This document shows positions 1-7,349 of a stretch of DNA of 15,999 nt, piece by piece (the stretch's first letter is position 1; each line of letters starts with the position of its first letter). The notes beneath the pieces were generated by a model. It was given only the letters and a program-made list of their open reading frames with translations, was not told where the DNA came from and made no database searches. The stretch lies in assembly GCA_045586995.1 (NCBI GenBank), contig JAZNBI010000107.1, forward strand, positions 1 through 15,999, written 5' to 3'. Position numbers and translations under genes: made by a program. Source of the DNA: JAZNBI01 sp045586995. Lineage in GTDB: Bacteria > Bacillota > Clostridia > Oscillospirales > CAG-272.

Positions 1-282
1 ATGACAAGCGGGACCATCCTTTTTTACCAGAACCGTAAGCGCGTCACGGTCGCAATCGGCGGTTATTTTAATAATATGCTGATAGTTTCCCGAGGTTTCG
101 CCCTTGCGCCAAAGCTCGTTTCTCGAGCGTGACCAAAAGCATGTTTTACCCTCTTTTATGCTTATTTTAAGACTTTCCTCGTTCATATAAGCAACGGTAA
201 GAACCTTTTTGGTTTCGCCGTCAACAACCACCGCGGGAATAAGTCCGTTTTTATCAAATTTAAGTTCCTTTATATCTAACAT
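1..282 (-). CDS. hisI: Phosphoribosyl-AMP cyclohydrolase, HisI (3' end missing)
   Basis: This gene encodes the enzyme that opens the adenine ring of phosphoribosyl-AMP, the third step of histidine synthesis. The first 94 codons are present and the gene runs off the left edge of the window. I translated it directly: it begins MLDIKELKFDKNGLIPAVVV and contains the family signature CFWSRSRNELWRKGETSGN (about residues 47-65) followed by the metal-binding DCDRDAL stretch and a terminal DGPACH, where C93 is a conserved Zn ligand. The ATG at 282 has a GAGGA ribosome binding site inside the end of hisF, nine bases from the hisF stop. It is the last visible gene of the his operon. Whether a HisE pyrophosphohydrolase domain is fused at the C-terminus (HisIE) cannot be seen. 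Confidence 0.93.
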   Translation of the reverse strand, partial: MLDIKELKFDKNGLIPAVVVDGETKKVLTVAYMNEESLKISIKEGKTCFWSRSRNELWRKGETSGNYQHIIKITADCDRDALTVLVKKDGPACH

Positions 283-291
283 CACAAATCC

Positions 292-1050
292 TCACAATCT
301 TATCAATATGTTTTCTTTTGCAAGAGTTGCTTTAAGCTCGGGAATCTTAACCTCTCCGAAATGGAAAATTGACGCCGCAAGCCCCGCATCGACCTTGGGA
401 AGAGTATTGAATAGCGTTATAAAATCCTCGGCGCATCCCGCGCCTCCCGATGCAATAACCGGCACCGAAACCGCATCGCACACCGCAGAAAGCATCTCAA
501 GGTCAAAGCCCTTTTTTACTCCGTCGGTATCAATACTGTTAACAACTATTTCGCCCGCGCCATTGTCTACGCCGCGCTTTATCCATTCAATCGCCTCAAG
601 ACCTGTATTTTCCCTTCCGCCCTTGGCGAATACACGAAAAGTACCATCCACTCTCTTTACGTCAACCGAAAGCACCACGCATTGAGAGCCGTATCTCTTT
701 GCCGCTTCGTATATAACGGATGGATTTCTTATAGCCCCCGAATTGACGCTGACCTTATCCGCGCCGCATTTAAGCACGCGGTCAAAATCGTCAAGAGTAT
801 TAATGCCTCCGCCTACCGTCAGCGGAATAAAGACCTTGCTGGCTGCTTCGCAAAGAATATCGGTAAAAAGCGCGCGCCCCTCGCTTGAGGCGGTTATATC
901 GTAAAAAACCAATTCATCCGCGCCGTTATCACTGTAAAACTCGGCGAGCTTTACAGGCGAAGAAACGTCCCGCAAGCCGAGAAAGTTTGTTCCCTTGACC
1001 ACGCGGCCGTCGCGCACGTCAAGGCAAGGAATAATTCTTTTGGTAATCAT
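292..1050 (-). CDS. hisF: Imidazole glycerol phosphate synthase, cyclase subunit HisF
   Basis: HisF is the (beta/alpha)8-barrel cyclase that uses ammonia delivered by HisH to turn PRFAR into imidazole glycerol phosphate and AICAR in the cytoplasm. The 252-residue length is normal for the family. The protein begins MITKRIIPCLDVRDGRVVKG, placing the catalytic aspartate at D11; the second catalytic aspartate is D130 in VLSVDVKRVDG. Phosphate-binding glycine loops are seen at LTVGGGI (about 78-83) and VIASGGAG (near residue 200). The start codon overlaps the hisA stop by four bases (ATGA), a sign of translational coupling. Nothing is unusual about this copy, and the identification is secure. Confidence 0.97.
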   Translation of the reverse strand: MITKRIIPCLDVRDGRVVKGTNFLGLRDVSSPVKLAEFYSDNGADELVFYDITASSEGRALFTDILCEAASKVFIPLTVGGGINTLDDFDRVLKCGADKVSVNSGAIRNPSVIYEAAKRYGSQCVVLSVDVKRVDGTFRVFAKGGRENTGLEAIEWIKRGVDNGAGEIVVNSIDTDGVKKGFDLEMLSAVCDAVSVPVIASGGAGCAEDFITLFNTLPKVDAGLAASIFHFGEVKIPELKATLAKENILIRL

Positions 1051-1760
1051 TTGACCACCTCAACCGCTTTCTTTAAATCTATCGCACCGATATATATTGC
1101 GCGTCCGAGTATCGCTCCGCTGATGTTCATCTGCGAAAGTGATATAACGTCATCTAAGTTTGTAACGCCGCCCGAAGCTATAATATTCATCTTAAAACGC
1201 TCGGACAGCTCGCGATAAAGCTCTCGATTAGTTCCTTTCATTGCTCCGTCCTTTGAAATATCAGTGCAAATTACAGTGCTCACACCGATTTTTTCAAGCT
1301 TTTCGCAAAAGTCAAAGCAAGTCGAGCCGCTTACCTGAGTCCATCCCTTAATCGCTACACAGCCGTCCTTAATATCCGCGCCCACCGCAATTTTATCGCC
1401 GTATTTTTCAACCATACGTGTTAAAAATTCGGTATCGGTTACTGCTGCAGTGCCCAATATAACGCGAAACGCGCCTGCGTCGATATATTTTTTCACAACC
1501 TCCTCGGTGCGAATTCCTCCTCCGATTTCAACCATAAGACCGCTTTCCTTTATAATAGCGGCAACTGTATCAAAATTAGCGGTATTGCCGTCACGCGCAC
1601 CTTCAAGATCGACTACATGTATATATTTCGCGCCACATTCCGAAAAATATTTTGCCACGGCTATCGGATTGTCGCTATAAACCGTCATTTGATTGTAATC
1701 ACCCTTCAGAAGCCGAACCGCTTTGCCCCCATAAAGGTCAATGGCAGGAAAAATTTCCAC
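1047..1760 (-). CDS. hisA: ProFAR isomerase HisA
   Basis: HisA carries out the Amadori rearrangement of ProFAR to PRFAR, the fourth step of histidine synthesis, and is a paralogous barrel to HisF. The 237-residue length is typical. Catalytic aspartates are D8 (FPAIDL) and D129 (GADIKDG). Phosphate-binding loops are seen at EIGGGIRT (about 78-85) and IIASGGV. The start is GTG at 1758-1760, not ATG: the codon is preceded at eight bases by AGAGG, inside the last codons of hisH, and no ATG lies nearby in frame. It sits five bases after the hisH stop and overlaps hisF by four bases. TrpF-like dual activity (PriA) is known only in actinobacterial relatives and nothing suggests it here. Confidence 0.96.
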   Translation of the reverse strand: MEIFPAIDLYGGKAVRLLKGDYNQMTVYSDNPIAVAKYFSECGAKYIHVVDLEGARDGNTANFDTVAAIIKESGLMVEIGGGIRTEEVVKKYIDAGAFRVILGTAAVTDTEFLTRMVEKYGDKIAVGADIKDGCVAIKGWTQVSGSTCFDFCEKLEKIGVSTVICTDISKDGAMKGTNRELYRELSERFKMNIIASGGVTNLDDVISLSQMNISGAILGRAIYIGAIDLKKAVEVVK

Positions 1761-1765
1761 TTTAT

Positions 1766-2386
1766 TTACCTCTTTTCACAGAATGCTTTAAGTATGGCAA
1801 GCCCCGTCTTGCCGCTTTTTTCGGGGTGAAACTGTGTACCGTACACATTACCGTTTTCCACCGACGCCGTAAGTATTCCTCCATACTCGGAATACGCGCT
1901 TACATATTTTTCGCTTGTTGCGGCGTAATACGAATGAACAAAATAAACGCTGTCACCCTCTTTAATATATTTAAAAAGCGAGGATGTCGGCATACACCTT
2001 GAAAATATCAACGGATTCCATCCTATGTGCGGTATTTTCAGATCTTTATCGATAACATCCGCAATCTGCATAACATCTCCGTCAATAAGCCCAAGACCTT
2101 GATGCACTCCGTATTCATAGCTTTTTTCAAACAGCATTTGCATGCCAAGACAGATTCCGAGCAACGGCTTGCCGTTTTTCGCCTCATCGACGATCACGCC
2201 GTCCAGACCGCTTTCGCGCAGCTTACGCACAGCGTCCTCAAAAGCTCCCACTCCCGGCAAAATAATTTTATCGGCATTTTTCAAAACCGATTCATCTCCG
2301 GTTACGCACGCCTGCTCTCCGATAAACGCAAGCGAGCTTTTAATTGAAAAAAGATTGCCGACGCCGTAATCAACCACCGCTATCAT
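1766..2386 (-). CDS. hisH: Imidazole glycerol phosphate synthase, glutaminase subunit HisH
   Basis: HisH is the class I glutamine amidotransferase subunit that hydrolyses glutamine and passes ammonia to HisF. From the ATG at 2386 the protein has 206 residues, a normal length, and starts MIAVVDYGVGNLFSIKSSL. The catalytic triad is visible: nucleophile C79 in LLGICLGMQM, H187 and E189 in YGTQFHPEKSG. The oxyanion region ILPGVGAF (about 42-49) and the VHSYY segment are also present. An upstream in-frame ATG at 2470 would add 28 non-homologous residues and lies inside hisB. The start at 2386 has an AGGAGGG site five bases away and is preferred. It lies 43 bases after the hisB stop. Confidence 0.96.
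   Translation of the reverse strand: MIAVVDYGVGNLFSIKSSLAFIGEQACVTGDESVLKNADKIILPGVGAFEDAVRKLRESGLDGVIVDEAKNGKPLLGICLGMQMLFEKSYEYGVHQGLGLIDGDVMQIADVIDKDLKIPHIGWNPLIFSRCMPTSSLFKYIKEGDSVYFVHSYYAATSEKYVSAYSEYGGILTASVENGNVYGTQFHPEKSGKTGLAILKAFCEKR
1769..1773 (-). promoter_or_regulatory. Ribosome binding site for the GTG start of hisA
   Basis: AGAGG on the minus strand lies eight bases before the GTG at 1760 and inside the 3' end of hisH. It decides the start of hisA, because no ATG is available at the correct N-terminus (MEIFPAIDL). Confidence 0.7.
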
Positions 2387-2391
2387 ATTAA

Positions 2392-2398
2392 CCCTCCT
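2392..2398 (-). promoter_or_regulatory. Ribosome binding site fixing the hisH start
   Basis: AGGAGGG on the minus strand is five bases before the ATG at 2386. It supports this start over the in-frame ATG at 2470, which lies in the hisB coding region and lacks a comparable site. Confidence 0.75.
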
Positions 2399-2429
2399 GC
2401 ACAGCGCACAAGTATTTTTACAAAGCTTT

Positions 2430-3020
2430 TCACACGATAACTCCCTTTGTAGACGGAACCTCATTAGCAAATTGCGAATCTATGGTAAGTGCCTTACGCA
2501 AAACGCGCGCAAATGCCTTAAACATTCCTTCCAAAATGTGATGCGTATTAACTCCGCTGAGCTGCTTTATATGCAATGTAATTTTTGATTCTCTGACAAA
2601 CGCTTCAAAAAATTCTCTCACAAGCTCGGTATCGAAATCCCCGACCTTTTCGCTGAGTCCACAGCTTTCAAATGCAAGATAGCTTCTGCCAGAAACGTCC
2701 ACAGCAGCCATAATAAGCGCTTCATCCATAGGAAGAATTATATCTCCATATCTGACGATGCCTCTGCCCTCTCCGCGTGCCTGCGCAAATGCTCTGCCCA
2801 AGCAGATTCCTATATCCTCTGCGGAGTGATGATAATCAACGCTTACATCTCCGCGGCAAACAACGTCAAGATCGAATCTGCCGTGACGCGCAAAAAGCGT
2901 CAGCATATGGTCGAGAAAGCCACAGCCCGTATCAATTTTTGAATTACCCGAGCCGTCGATATTTAATTTAAGAACTATATCGGTTTCACCGGTTTTTCTT
3001 ATAATTTCGGAATTTCTCAT
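2430..3020 (-). CDS. hisB: Imidazoleglycerol-phosphate dehydratase HisB (monofunctional)
   Basis: HisB removes water from imidazole glycerol phosphate to give imidazole acetol phosphate, using two Mn ions. The 196-residue length is that of the monofunctional enzyme, without the N-terminal histidinol-phosphatase domain found in enterobacteria. Metal-binding motifs are all present: FLDHML (H38), DYHHSAEDIG (H64, H65, E68) and NTHHILEGMFKAFARVL (H160, H161, E164). The ATG at 3020 is two bases after the hisC stop, with AAAGGA upstream inside the end of hisC. Because the phosphatase domain is missing, a separate HisJ/HisN-type phosphatase must be encoded outside this window if the pathway is complete. 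Confidence 0.97.
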   Translation of the reverse strand: MRNSEIIRKTGETDIVLKLNIDGSGNSKIDTGCGFLDHMLTLFARHGRFDLDVVCRGDVSVDYHHSAEDIGICLGRAFAQARGEGRGIVRYGDIILPMDEALIMAAVDVSGRSYLAFESCGLSEKVGDFDTELVREFFEAFVRESKITLHIKQLSGVNTHHILEGMFKAFARVLRKALTIDSQFANEVPSTKGVIV

Positions 3021-3022
3021 TT

Positions 3023-4111
3023 TTATATTCCTTTCTGATTTTTAATACTGCGCTTGTCATTTAAAATTCGTACGATAACGTCTAAAAGTATCTGCATTTG
3101 CTCGGCGCTTCCGACAGTGATACGGTTATAATCGTTAATAACAGGATTATTGAAATGCCGAACCAAAACGCCGCTTTTCTTTAATTCAAGATACAGCTCC
3201 TCACCCGAGATCTCAGGGCTTTTTGCAAACAGAAAGTTAGCAAACGATTCTGTAAGCTCAAATCCGAGCTCCTTGAGGCGTCTTGACGCGTCGCCTCGGA
3301 TCTCAACTATCGAGCGACAATTTTTTACATAATATTCGTTATCCTCAATAGCGGCGATCGCTGCCGTAACCGAAAGACGATTTATATTATACGGATTTGT
3401 GGAATTGCGGATTTTATTTAAATCCGAAATCAAGCCCTCGGACGCTATACCAAAGCCGATTCGTCCGCCCGCCAATGAGTGAGATTTTGAAAAGGTTCTC
3501 GTTACAAGCAGATTATCGTATTTTTCGACAAGAGGAATACAGCTCTTGCCGCCGAAATCCACATACGCCTCGTCGATAACCACTACGCTGTCAGGGTTGC
3601 TCTTTATAATTTTTTCTATTTCCTCAACGCTCAGTAAAATGCCCGTAGGGGCGTTGGGATTTGCAATAACGACGTTACAACCGATATCACAATAATCGTC
3701 TGCGCAGATAGAAAAATCCTCGCGCAACGGTATCTTTTTGGCTTTTATTCCGTAAAGATTTGCAAAAACATCATAAAATCCATAGCTTATACTTGGGAAG
3801 GCAACTCCCTTTCCCGAATCGCAAAAAGCCATAAACGCAAAAGACAAAACCTCGTCGGAGCCGTTAACGCATATAATGTTTTCGGGCTTGACCTTAAACA
3901 ATTTCGCCGCGCTTTTTCTGAGGGCGCTGTAATTTGGGTCGGGATAAAGCTTTAATTTTGATATTTCGTCGCCCATTCGCATATACACGAGCGGAGATGG
4001 AGGAAACGGAGATTCATTCGTATTGAGTTTTACATATTGCATATCGAGCGGTTGCTCGCCCGGAACGTATTCGTCGAGCGAGGCAAAGCGCTGACTCATA
4101 AATCTGCTCAT
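3023..4111 (-). CDS. hisC: Histidinol-phosphate aminotransferase HisC
   Basis: HisC is a fold-type I PLP enzyme that transaminates imidazole acetol phosphate with glutamate to give histidinol phosphate. From the ATG at 4111 it has 362 residues. Family features are KLNTNESPFPPSP (about 28-40), the cofactor-contacting NPNAPTG (151-157) and VIDEAYVDF (178-186, with D180 and Y183), the Schiff-base lysine K209 in TRTFSKSHSLAGGRIGF, and R217. An upstream ATG at 4261 would add 50 basic, non-homologous residues overlapping hisD and is rejected; MSQRF four codons further in is a minor alternative. The start is one base after the hisD stop with AGGAG at seven bases. HisC-like enzymes can also accept aromatic amino acids, but the operon context makes histidine the main role. 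Confidence 0.95.
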   Translation of the reverse strand: MSRFMSQRFASLDEYVPGEQPLDMQYVKLNTNESPFPPSPLVYMRMGDEISKLKLYPDPNYSALRKSAAKLFKVKPENIICVNGSDEVLSFAFMAFCDSGKGVAFPSISYGFYDVFANLYGIKAKKIPLREDFSICADDYCDIGCNVVIANPNAPTGILLSVEEIEKIIKSNPDSVVVIDEAYVDFGGKSCIPLVEKYDNLLVTRTFSKSHSLAGGRIGFGIASEGLISDLNKIRNSTNPYNINRLSVTAAIAAIEDNEYYVKNCRSIVEIRGDASRRLKELGFELTESFANFLFAKSPEISGEELYLELKKSGVLVRHFNNPVINDYNRITVGSAEQMQILLDVIVRILNDKRSIKNQKGI

Positions 4112-4112
4112 A

Positions 4113-5396
4113 TCAATTCTCCTTTTTGCCAGAGCGTATCGTCGCGCTGCGCGCGTGAGCCGACAGCCCCTCGCTTTCTGCGAAAAGCGCGATATCGTCG
4201 CACACCTTCGACAACGCCTGCGAGGTATAATAAGTATAAGAAGATTTTTTAATAAAATCATCTACCGAAAGCGGGCTCGAGAATTTTGCCGTTCCGCTTG
4301 TAGGTAAGGTATGATTAGGTCCTGCATAATAATCGCCGAGCGCCTCGGGACAATTCTTACCGAGGAAGATAGATCCCACATTCTTTATCTTATCCAAATA
4401 TTTAAACGGCTCGTCCACGCATATTTCAAGATGCTCGGGAGCAATTTCGTTGGAAATTTCAATTGCTCGGTCAATAGAATCGGCAACAATGATCTTTCCG
4501 TAATCATCAATCGAAGCCCTTGCAATTTCCTTGCGAGGTAATTTTTCAAGCTGTTTTTCGATTTCAATTGCAACCCTTTGAGCAAAATCGGCGTTATCCG
4601 TAACCAAAACCGCCGAGGCAAGCTTGTCGTGCTCGGCTTGCGAAAGCATATCGGCCGCCGCATAGCACGGATTGCAACTTGCATCTGCCACTATCAAAAT
4701 CTCGCTCGGACCTGCTATCATATCGATTGCCACGCGACCAAAGACCTGCCTTTTTGCTTCGGCAACAAAGGCATTACCGGGGCCGACTATCTTATGTACC
4801 TGTGGAATACTTTCCGTACCGTACGCAAGTGCGGCACCCGCCTGCGCGCCTCCAACCTTAAATATGCGGTCAACGCCCGCAATTGAAGCCGCCGCAAGTA
4901 TTGCGGGATTTATTTTGCCGTCCTTTTGGGGCGGAGTAGTCATAATTATCTGCGGACAGCCCGCTATTTTAGCGGGAATGGAATCCATTAAGACCGTCGA
5001 AGGATATGCCGCCGTGCCTCCGGGTACGTAAATACCCACACGCTCGATAGGCGTTATCTTTTGTCCGAGTACCACGCCGTCATCCTTTTCAATTTGGAAT
5101 CCATCTCTGAGCTGCATTGAGTGAAACGCCCGAATATTTTCGGCGGATTTTCTAATGACCTCCAATAAGTTCTTCGGAACAAGCTCCATTGCCTCGTCGA
5201 TCTCGCTTTTTGTAACCTCCAAAGCGTCAAGCTTAACCTTATCGAACCTTTCGCAATACTCAAAAAGCGCTGCGTCCTTATTTATTTTTACATTTTCTAT
5301 TATTGAAGCAACAATGCTCTCCACTCCAGAAGACGACATCTCTCGCGTCATAATTTGAGAGGGCTCCATATCATTATAATTATATATTTTAATCAT
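4113..5396 (-). CDS. hisD: Histidinol dehydrogenase HisD
   Basis: HisD is the Zn-dependent, NAD-linked enzyme for the last two steps, oxidising histidinol through histidinal to histidine. From the ATG at 5396 it has 427 residues, the usual size. The conserved core is intact: GIYVPGGTAAYPSTVLM (about 121-137), VGPGNAFVAEAKRQVFG (204-220) and IDMIAGPSEILIVAD. Zn ligands match Q253, H256, D355 and H414; the general-base pair is E321-H322 in APEHLE, and H362 lies in GPNHTLPTSG. The in-frame ATG at 5429 would overlap hisG and adds 11 unrelated residues; GGAAAGGG before 5396 supports the shorter form. It lies 17 bases after the hisG stop and one base before hisC. Confidence 0.97.
   Translation of the reverse strand: MIKIYNYNDMEPSQIMTREMSSSGVESIVASIIENVKINKDAALFEYCERFDKVKLDALEVTKSEIDEAMELVPKNLLEVIRKSAENIRAFHSMQLRDGFQIEKDDGVVLGQKITPIERVGIYVPGGTAAYPSTVLMDSIPAKIAGCPQIIMTTPPQKDGKINPAILAAASIAGVDRIFKVGGAQAGAALAYGTESIPQVHKIVGPGNAFVAEAKRQVFGRVAIDMIAGPSEILIVADASCNPCYAAADMLSQAEHDKLASAVLVTDNADFAQRVAIEIEKQLEKLPRKEIARASIDDYGKIIVADSIDRAIEISNEIAPEHLEICVDEPFKYLDKIKNVGSIFLGKNCPEALGDYYAGPNHTLPTSGTAKFSSPLSVDDFIKKSSYTYYTSQALSKVCDDIALFAESEGLSAHARSATIRSGKKEN
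4119..4123 (-). promoter_or_regulatory. Ribosome binding site fixing the hisC start
   Basis: AGGAG on the minus strand is seven bases before the ATG at 4111 and lies in the last codons of hisD. It favours this start over an in-frame ATG at 4261 deep within hisD. Confidence 0.7.
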
Positions 5397-5413
5397 AAAT
5401 ACCCTTTCCGTGC

Positions 5414-6049
5414 TCAAGTGTTGGCGCAAAGCTTGCTCAAATTGTCGAGCATAGTGCTGATTGCGGTATTTTTAAATCTGTAACTTACCTTATTTGCAAT
5501 GAAAAATGCACTTATAGGCACAATATCCGCAAAAGTAACGAGGTCATTTTCGCGCAGAGTTGCTCCTGTTTCAACAATATCCACAATAACGTCTGCCAAA
5601 TTTAATATCGGCGCCAGCTCAATAGAGCCGTTAAGCTTTATAATATCAATTTCTCTGCCTTGACCGAGATAATACTTTTTTGCTATATTAGGAAATTTTG
5701 TTGCGACCTTTAAGGTGCGTTCGCCGTTGTCCTCAAAATTCGACCTGCCCGCAACCGCCATACGGCACTTCCCGATGCCAAGGTCGAGAAGCTCATATAC
5801 GTCGGGAGAATATTCAAGCAAAATATCCTTTCCGACAATACCTACGTCAGCAGCGCCGCGTTCAACATAAATGGCAACGTCCGAGGGCTTTACCCAGAAA
5901 TATCTGACCTTGTTTGTTTCGTCCTCGAAAATGAGCTTTCTGTTTGTTTCGCGTATCGAGGGGCAACCGTAGCCGGCAGATTCAAAAATATTATACGCCT
6001 TTTCACCGAGGCGTCCCTTGGGCAATGCAATATTTATAAATTCGCTCAT
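5414..6049 (-). CDS. hisG: ATP phosphoribosyltransferase catalytic subunit HisG, short form
   Basis: HisG joins ATP and PRPP to form phosphoribosyl-ATP, the committed step of histidine synthesis. From the ATG at 6049 it has 211 residues, starting MSEFINIALPKGRLGEKAY. This is the short (HisG-S) form, which lacks the C-terminal regulatory ACT-like domain of long HisG and by established knowledge works only in a complex with HisZ; hisZ is indeed the gene just upstream. The PRPP-binding loop is DVIVDIVETGATLREN (153-168), and ADVGIVGKDIL (about 67-77) is a family motif. GGAGG nine bases before the ATG supports this start over one at 6070 that would overlap hisZ. The start is one base after the hisZ stop. 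Confidence 0.96.
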   Translation of the reverse strand: MSEFINIALPKGRLGEKAYNIFESAGYGCPSIRETNRKLIFEDETNKVRYFWVKPSDVAIYVERGAADVGIVGKDILLEYSPDVYELLDLGIGKCRMAVAGRSNFEDNGERTLKVATKFPNIAKKYYLGQGREIDIIKLNGSIELAPILNLADVIVDIVETGATLRENDLVTFADIVPISAFFIANKVSYRFKNTAISTMLDNLSKLCANT

Positions 6050-6050
6050 A

Positions 6051-7160
6051 TCACTCAACCTCCGTGTCATCCGGCTTTACAACTGTCCTATATCTTATTG
6101 CCGATGGAATTCTTGTATCAGCCGTAACACTCTTACCCTCTGCAACAAAGCGTTCAACAAGCTTTGCAAGCTTTATCCTGTCGGTATCCTTATCGTAAAG
6201 CAACAGAACATCAACATCATAATCCTTTGATGAAGTAAACAACGATTCAAGACGGTCAAGGTAGATAGCAAATCCGATAGCGCCTCCGCGCTTGCCAAAT
6301 TTTCGAACCAGCTTGTCATATCTTCCGCCCGAAACAACTCCAAACGGAACACCTCCCACAAAACCGTGAAAAGTGATGCCGTTATAATAATTCATATCAT
6401 TTTCAATCGAACAGTTCAGATTAATATTATCCGAGCAATTCATCGCCGTGAGTATTTTATATATATTCTTCAGCTCGTCTATGGCATCTGCTGTCTTTTC
6501 GTTGAAATTAAATTTTTCCAATCGTGGAATGGTATCGGCAATCGGCCCGTAAAGCGTCGTGAGCGACATAAGCGCCTCGCAAATTTTTGGCTCAACCTTT
6601 CCCTTTTCGCAAATTTTGCCTATTGCCGACGAATTTTTCAGATTCAAGGCGTTTGTCAACGCCTTCTTTTGGTCGTCGGGCAGGCATGTTTCATCGAGCA
6701 AGCCGTTTATAAATCCTATATGCGAAATATCCAAAATATAGTCATCGCTTATATACGCAAGACTTCTGACGGCAAGCGAGATCACCTCGCTCATAGAATA
6801 AACGTCTATATCTCCGACACATTCGAGTCCAAGCTGCATACTTTCCTTAAATTCATTCGTATGACCCGAAATATGATAAACACTCTCATTATAGTAAACC
6901 TTATTCAATGAATCGGCATTGTCGGGCGTGTTTTTAACTATCGAAATAGTAACGTCCGGCTTTAAAGCCATAAGCTTACCGTTTCGCTCGGTAAACGTAA
7001 TAATACTGTCATTCGCCAAAAAGTCCTTATTTTCGGCATAGAGATCATATTCCTCAAACTTGCTCATTTTATACTGTCTGTAGCCGTATTTTGCATACAG
7101 AGTACGGCAGAGCATAATTACTTGTTCGGTTTTATTATAATAATCGTTGTTCAATACCAT
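6051..7160 (-). CDS. hisZ: ATP phosphoribosyltransferase regulatory subunit HisZ
   Basis: HisZ is a class II histidyl-tRNA synthetase paralogue with no aminoacylation role; it forms a hetero-octamer with short HisG, activates it, and mediates histidine feedback inhibition. The 369-residue protein keeps the synthetase fold signatures: KMSKFEEYDLY (about 31-41), a motif-2-like stretch ALKPDVTISIVKN (65-77), ESMQLGLECVG (106-116), and the histidine-A-like motif around NYYNGITFHGFV followed by SGGRYDKL. It is shorter than the usual 420 or so residues of HisRS and sits directly upstream of hisG rather than near tRNA genes, so HisZ is strongly preferred over HisS. The ATG at 7160 is preceded by GGAG. 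It is the first gene of the his operon, about 30 bases after the predicted transcription start. Confidence 0.93.
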   Translation of the reverse strand: MVLNNDYYNKTEQVIMLCRTLYAKYGYRQYKMSKFEEYDLYAENKDFLANDSIITFTERNGKLMALKPDVTISIVKNTPDNADSLNKVYYNESVYHISGHTNEFKESMQLGLECVGDIDVYSMSEVISLAVRSLAYISDDYILDISHIGFINGLLDETCLPDDQKKALTNALNLKNSSAIGKICEKGKVEPKICEALMSLTTLYGPIADTIPRLEKFNFNEKTADAIDELKNIYKILTAMNCSDNINLNCSIENDMNYYNGITFHGFVGGVPFGVVSGGRYDKLVRKFGKRGGAIGFAIYLDRLESLFTSSKDYDVDVLLLYDKDTDRIKLAKLVERFVAEGKSVTADTRIPSAIRYRTVVKPDDTEVE

Positions 7161-7197
7161 AATGTTTCTCCGTCCATATAAATTCTACGTGCTAATA

Positions 7198-7226
7198 ATT
7201 ATATCACTCTGTCGTCACGTTGTCAA
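7198..7226 (-). promoter_or_regulatory. Consensus sigma-A promoter of the his operon
   Basis: On the minus strand TTGACA (7226-7221) and TATAAT (7203-7198) are both exact consensus boxes with a 17-base spacer, predicting transcription from about 7191. The leader to hisZ is only about 30 bases, so there is no room for a T-box or a His-rich leader peptide. A six-base inverted repeat (ACTTTA/TAAAGT, 7253-7228) sits just upstream of the -35 box; it may be chance in AT-rich DNA. Confidence 0.85.
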
Positions 7227-7289
7227 TACTTTACTTAAATAAAGCGCTAAAGTGATGAAGTTTTCCCTTGAAAATTCAATTATATTCGC

Positions 7290-7327
7290 AAAAAACTCGG
7301 CGTCGGAGTGGTTTTTCGCTCCGACGC
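7290..7327 (-). terminator. Rho-independent terminator after the TIM-barrel/acyl-CoA ligase gene
   Basis: On the minus strand a perfect nine-base-pair stem GCGTCGGAG/CTCCGACGC encloses a ten-base loop and is followed after CGAG by six T residues. It lies 22 bases after the stop of the fusion gene and about 60 bases before the his promoter, so it separates the two transcription units. Confidence 0.9.
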
Positions 7328-7349
7328 GGAATTTTTAATCACAAAATCC

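Noticed and set aside
4112..4261. Extended N-terminus of HisC starting at 4261
   Set aside because: The extra 50 residues are basic, overlap the end of hisD in another frame and match nothing in the family; AGGAG before 4111 marks the start.
6051..7160. Histidyl-tRNA synthetase (HisS) for the first his operon gene
   Set aside because: The protein is short, has diverged motif 2 (KPDVT), and sits one base ahead of a short-form HisG, which requires HisZ.
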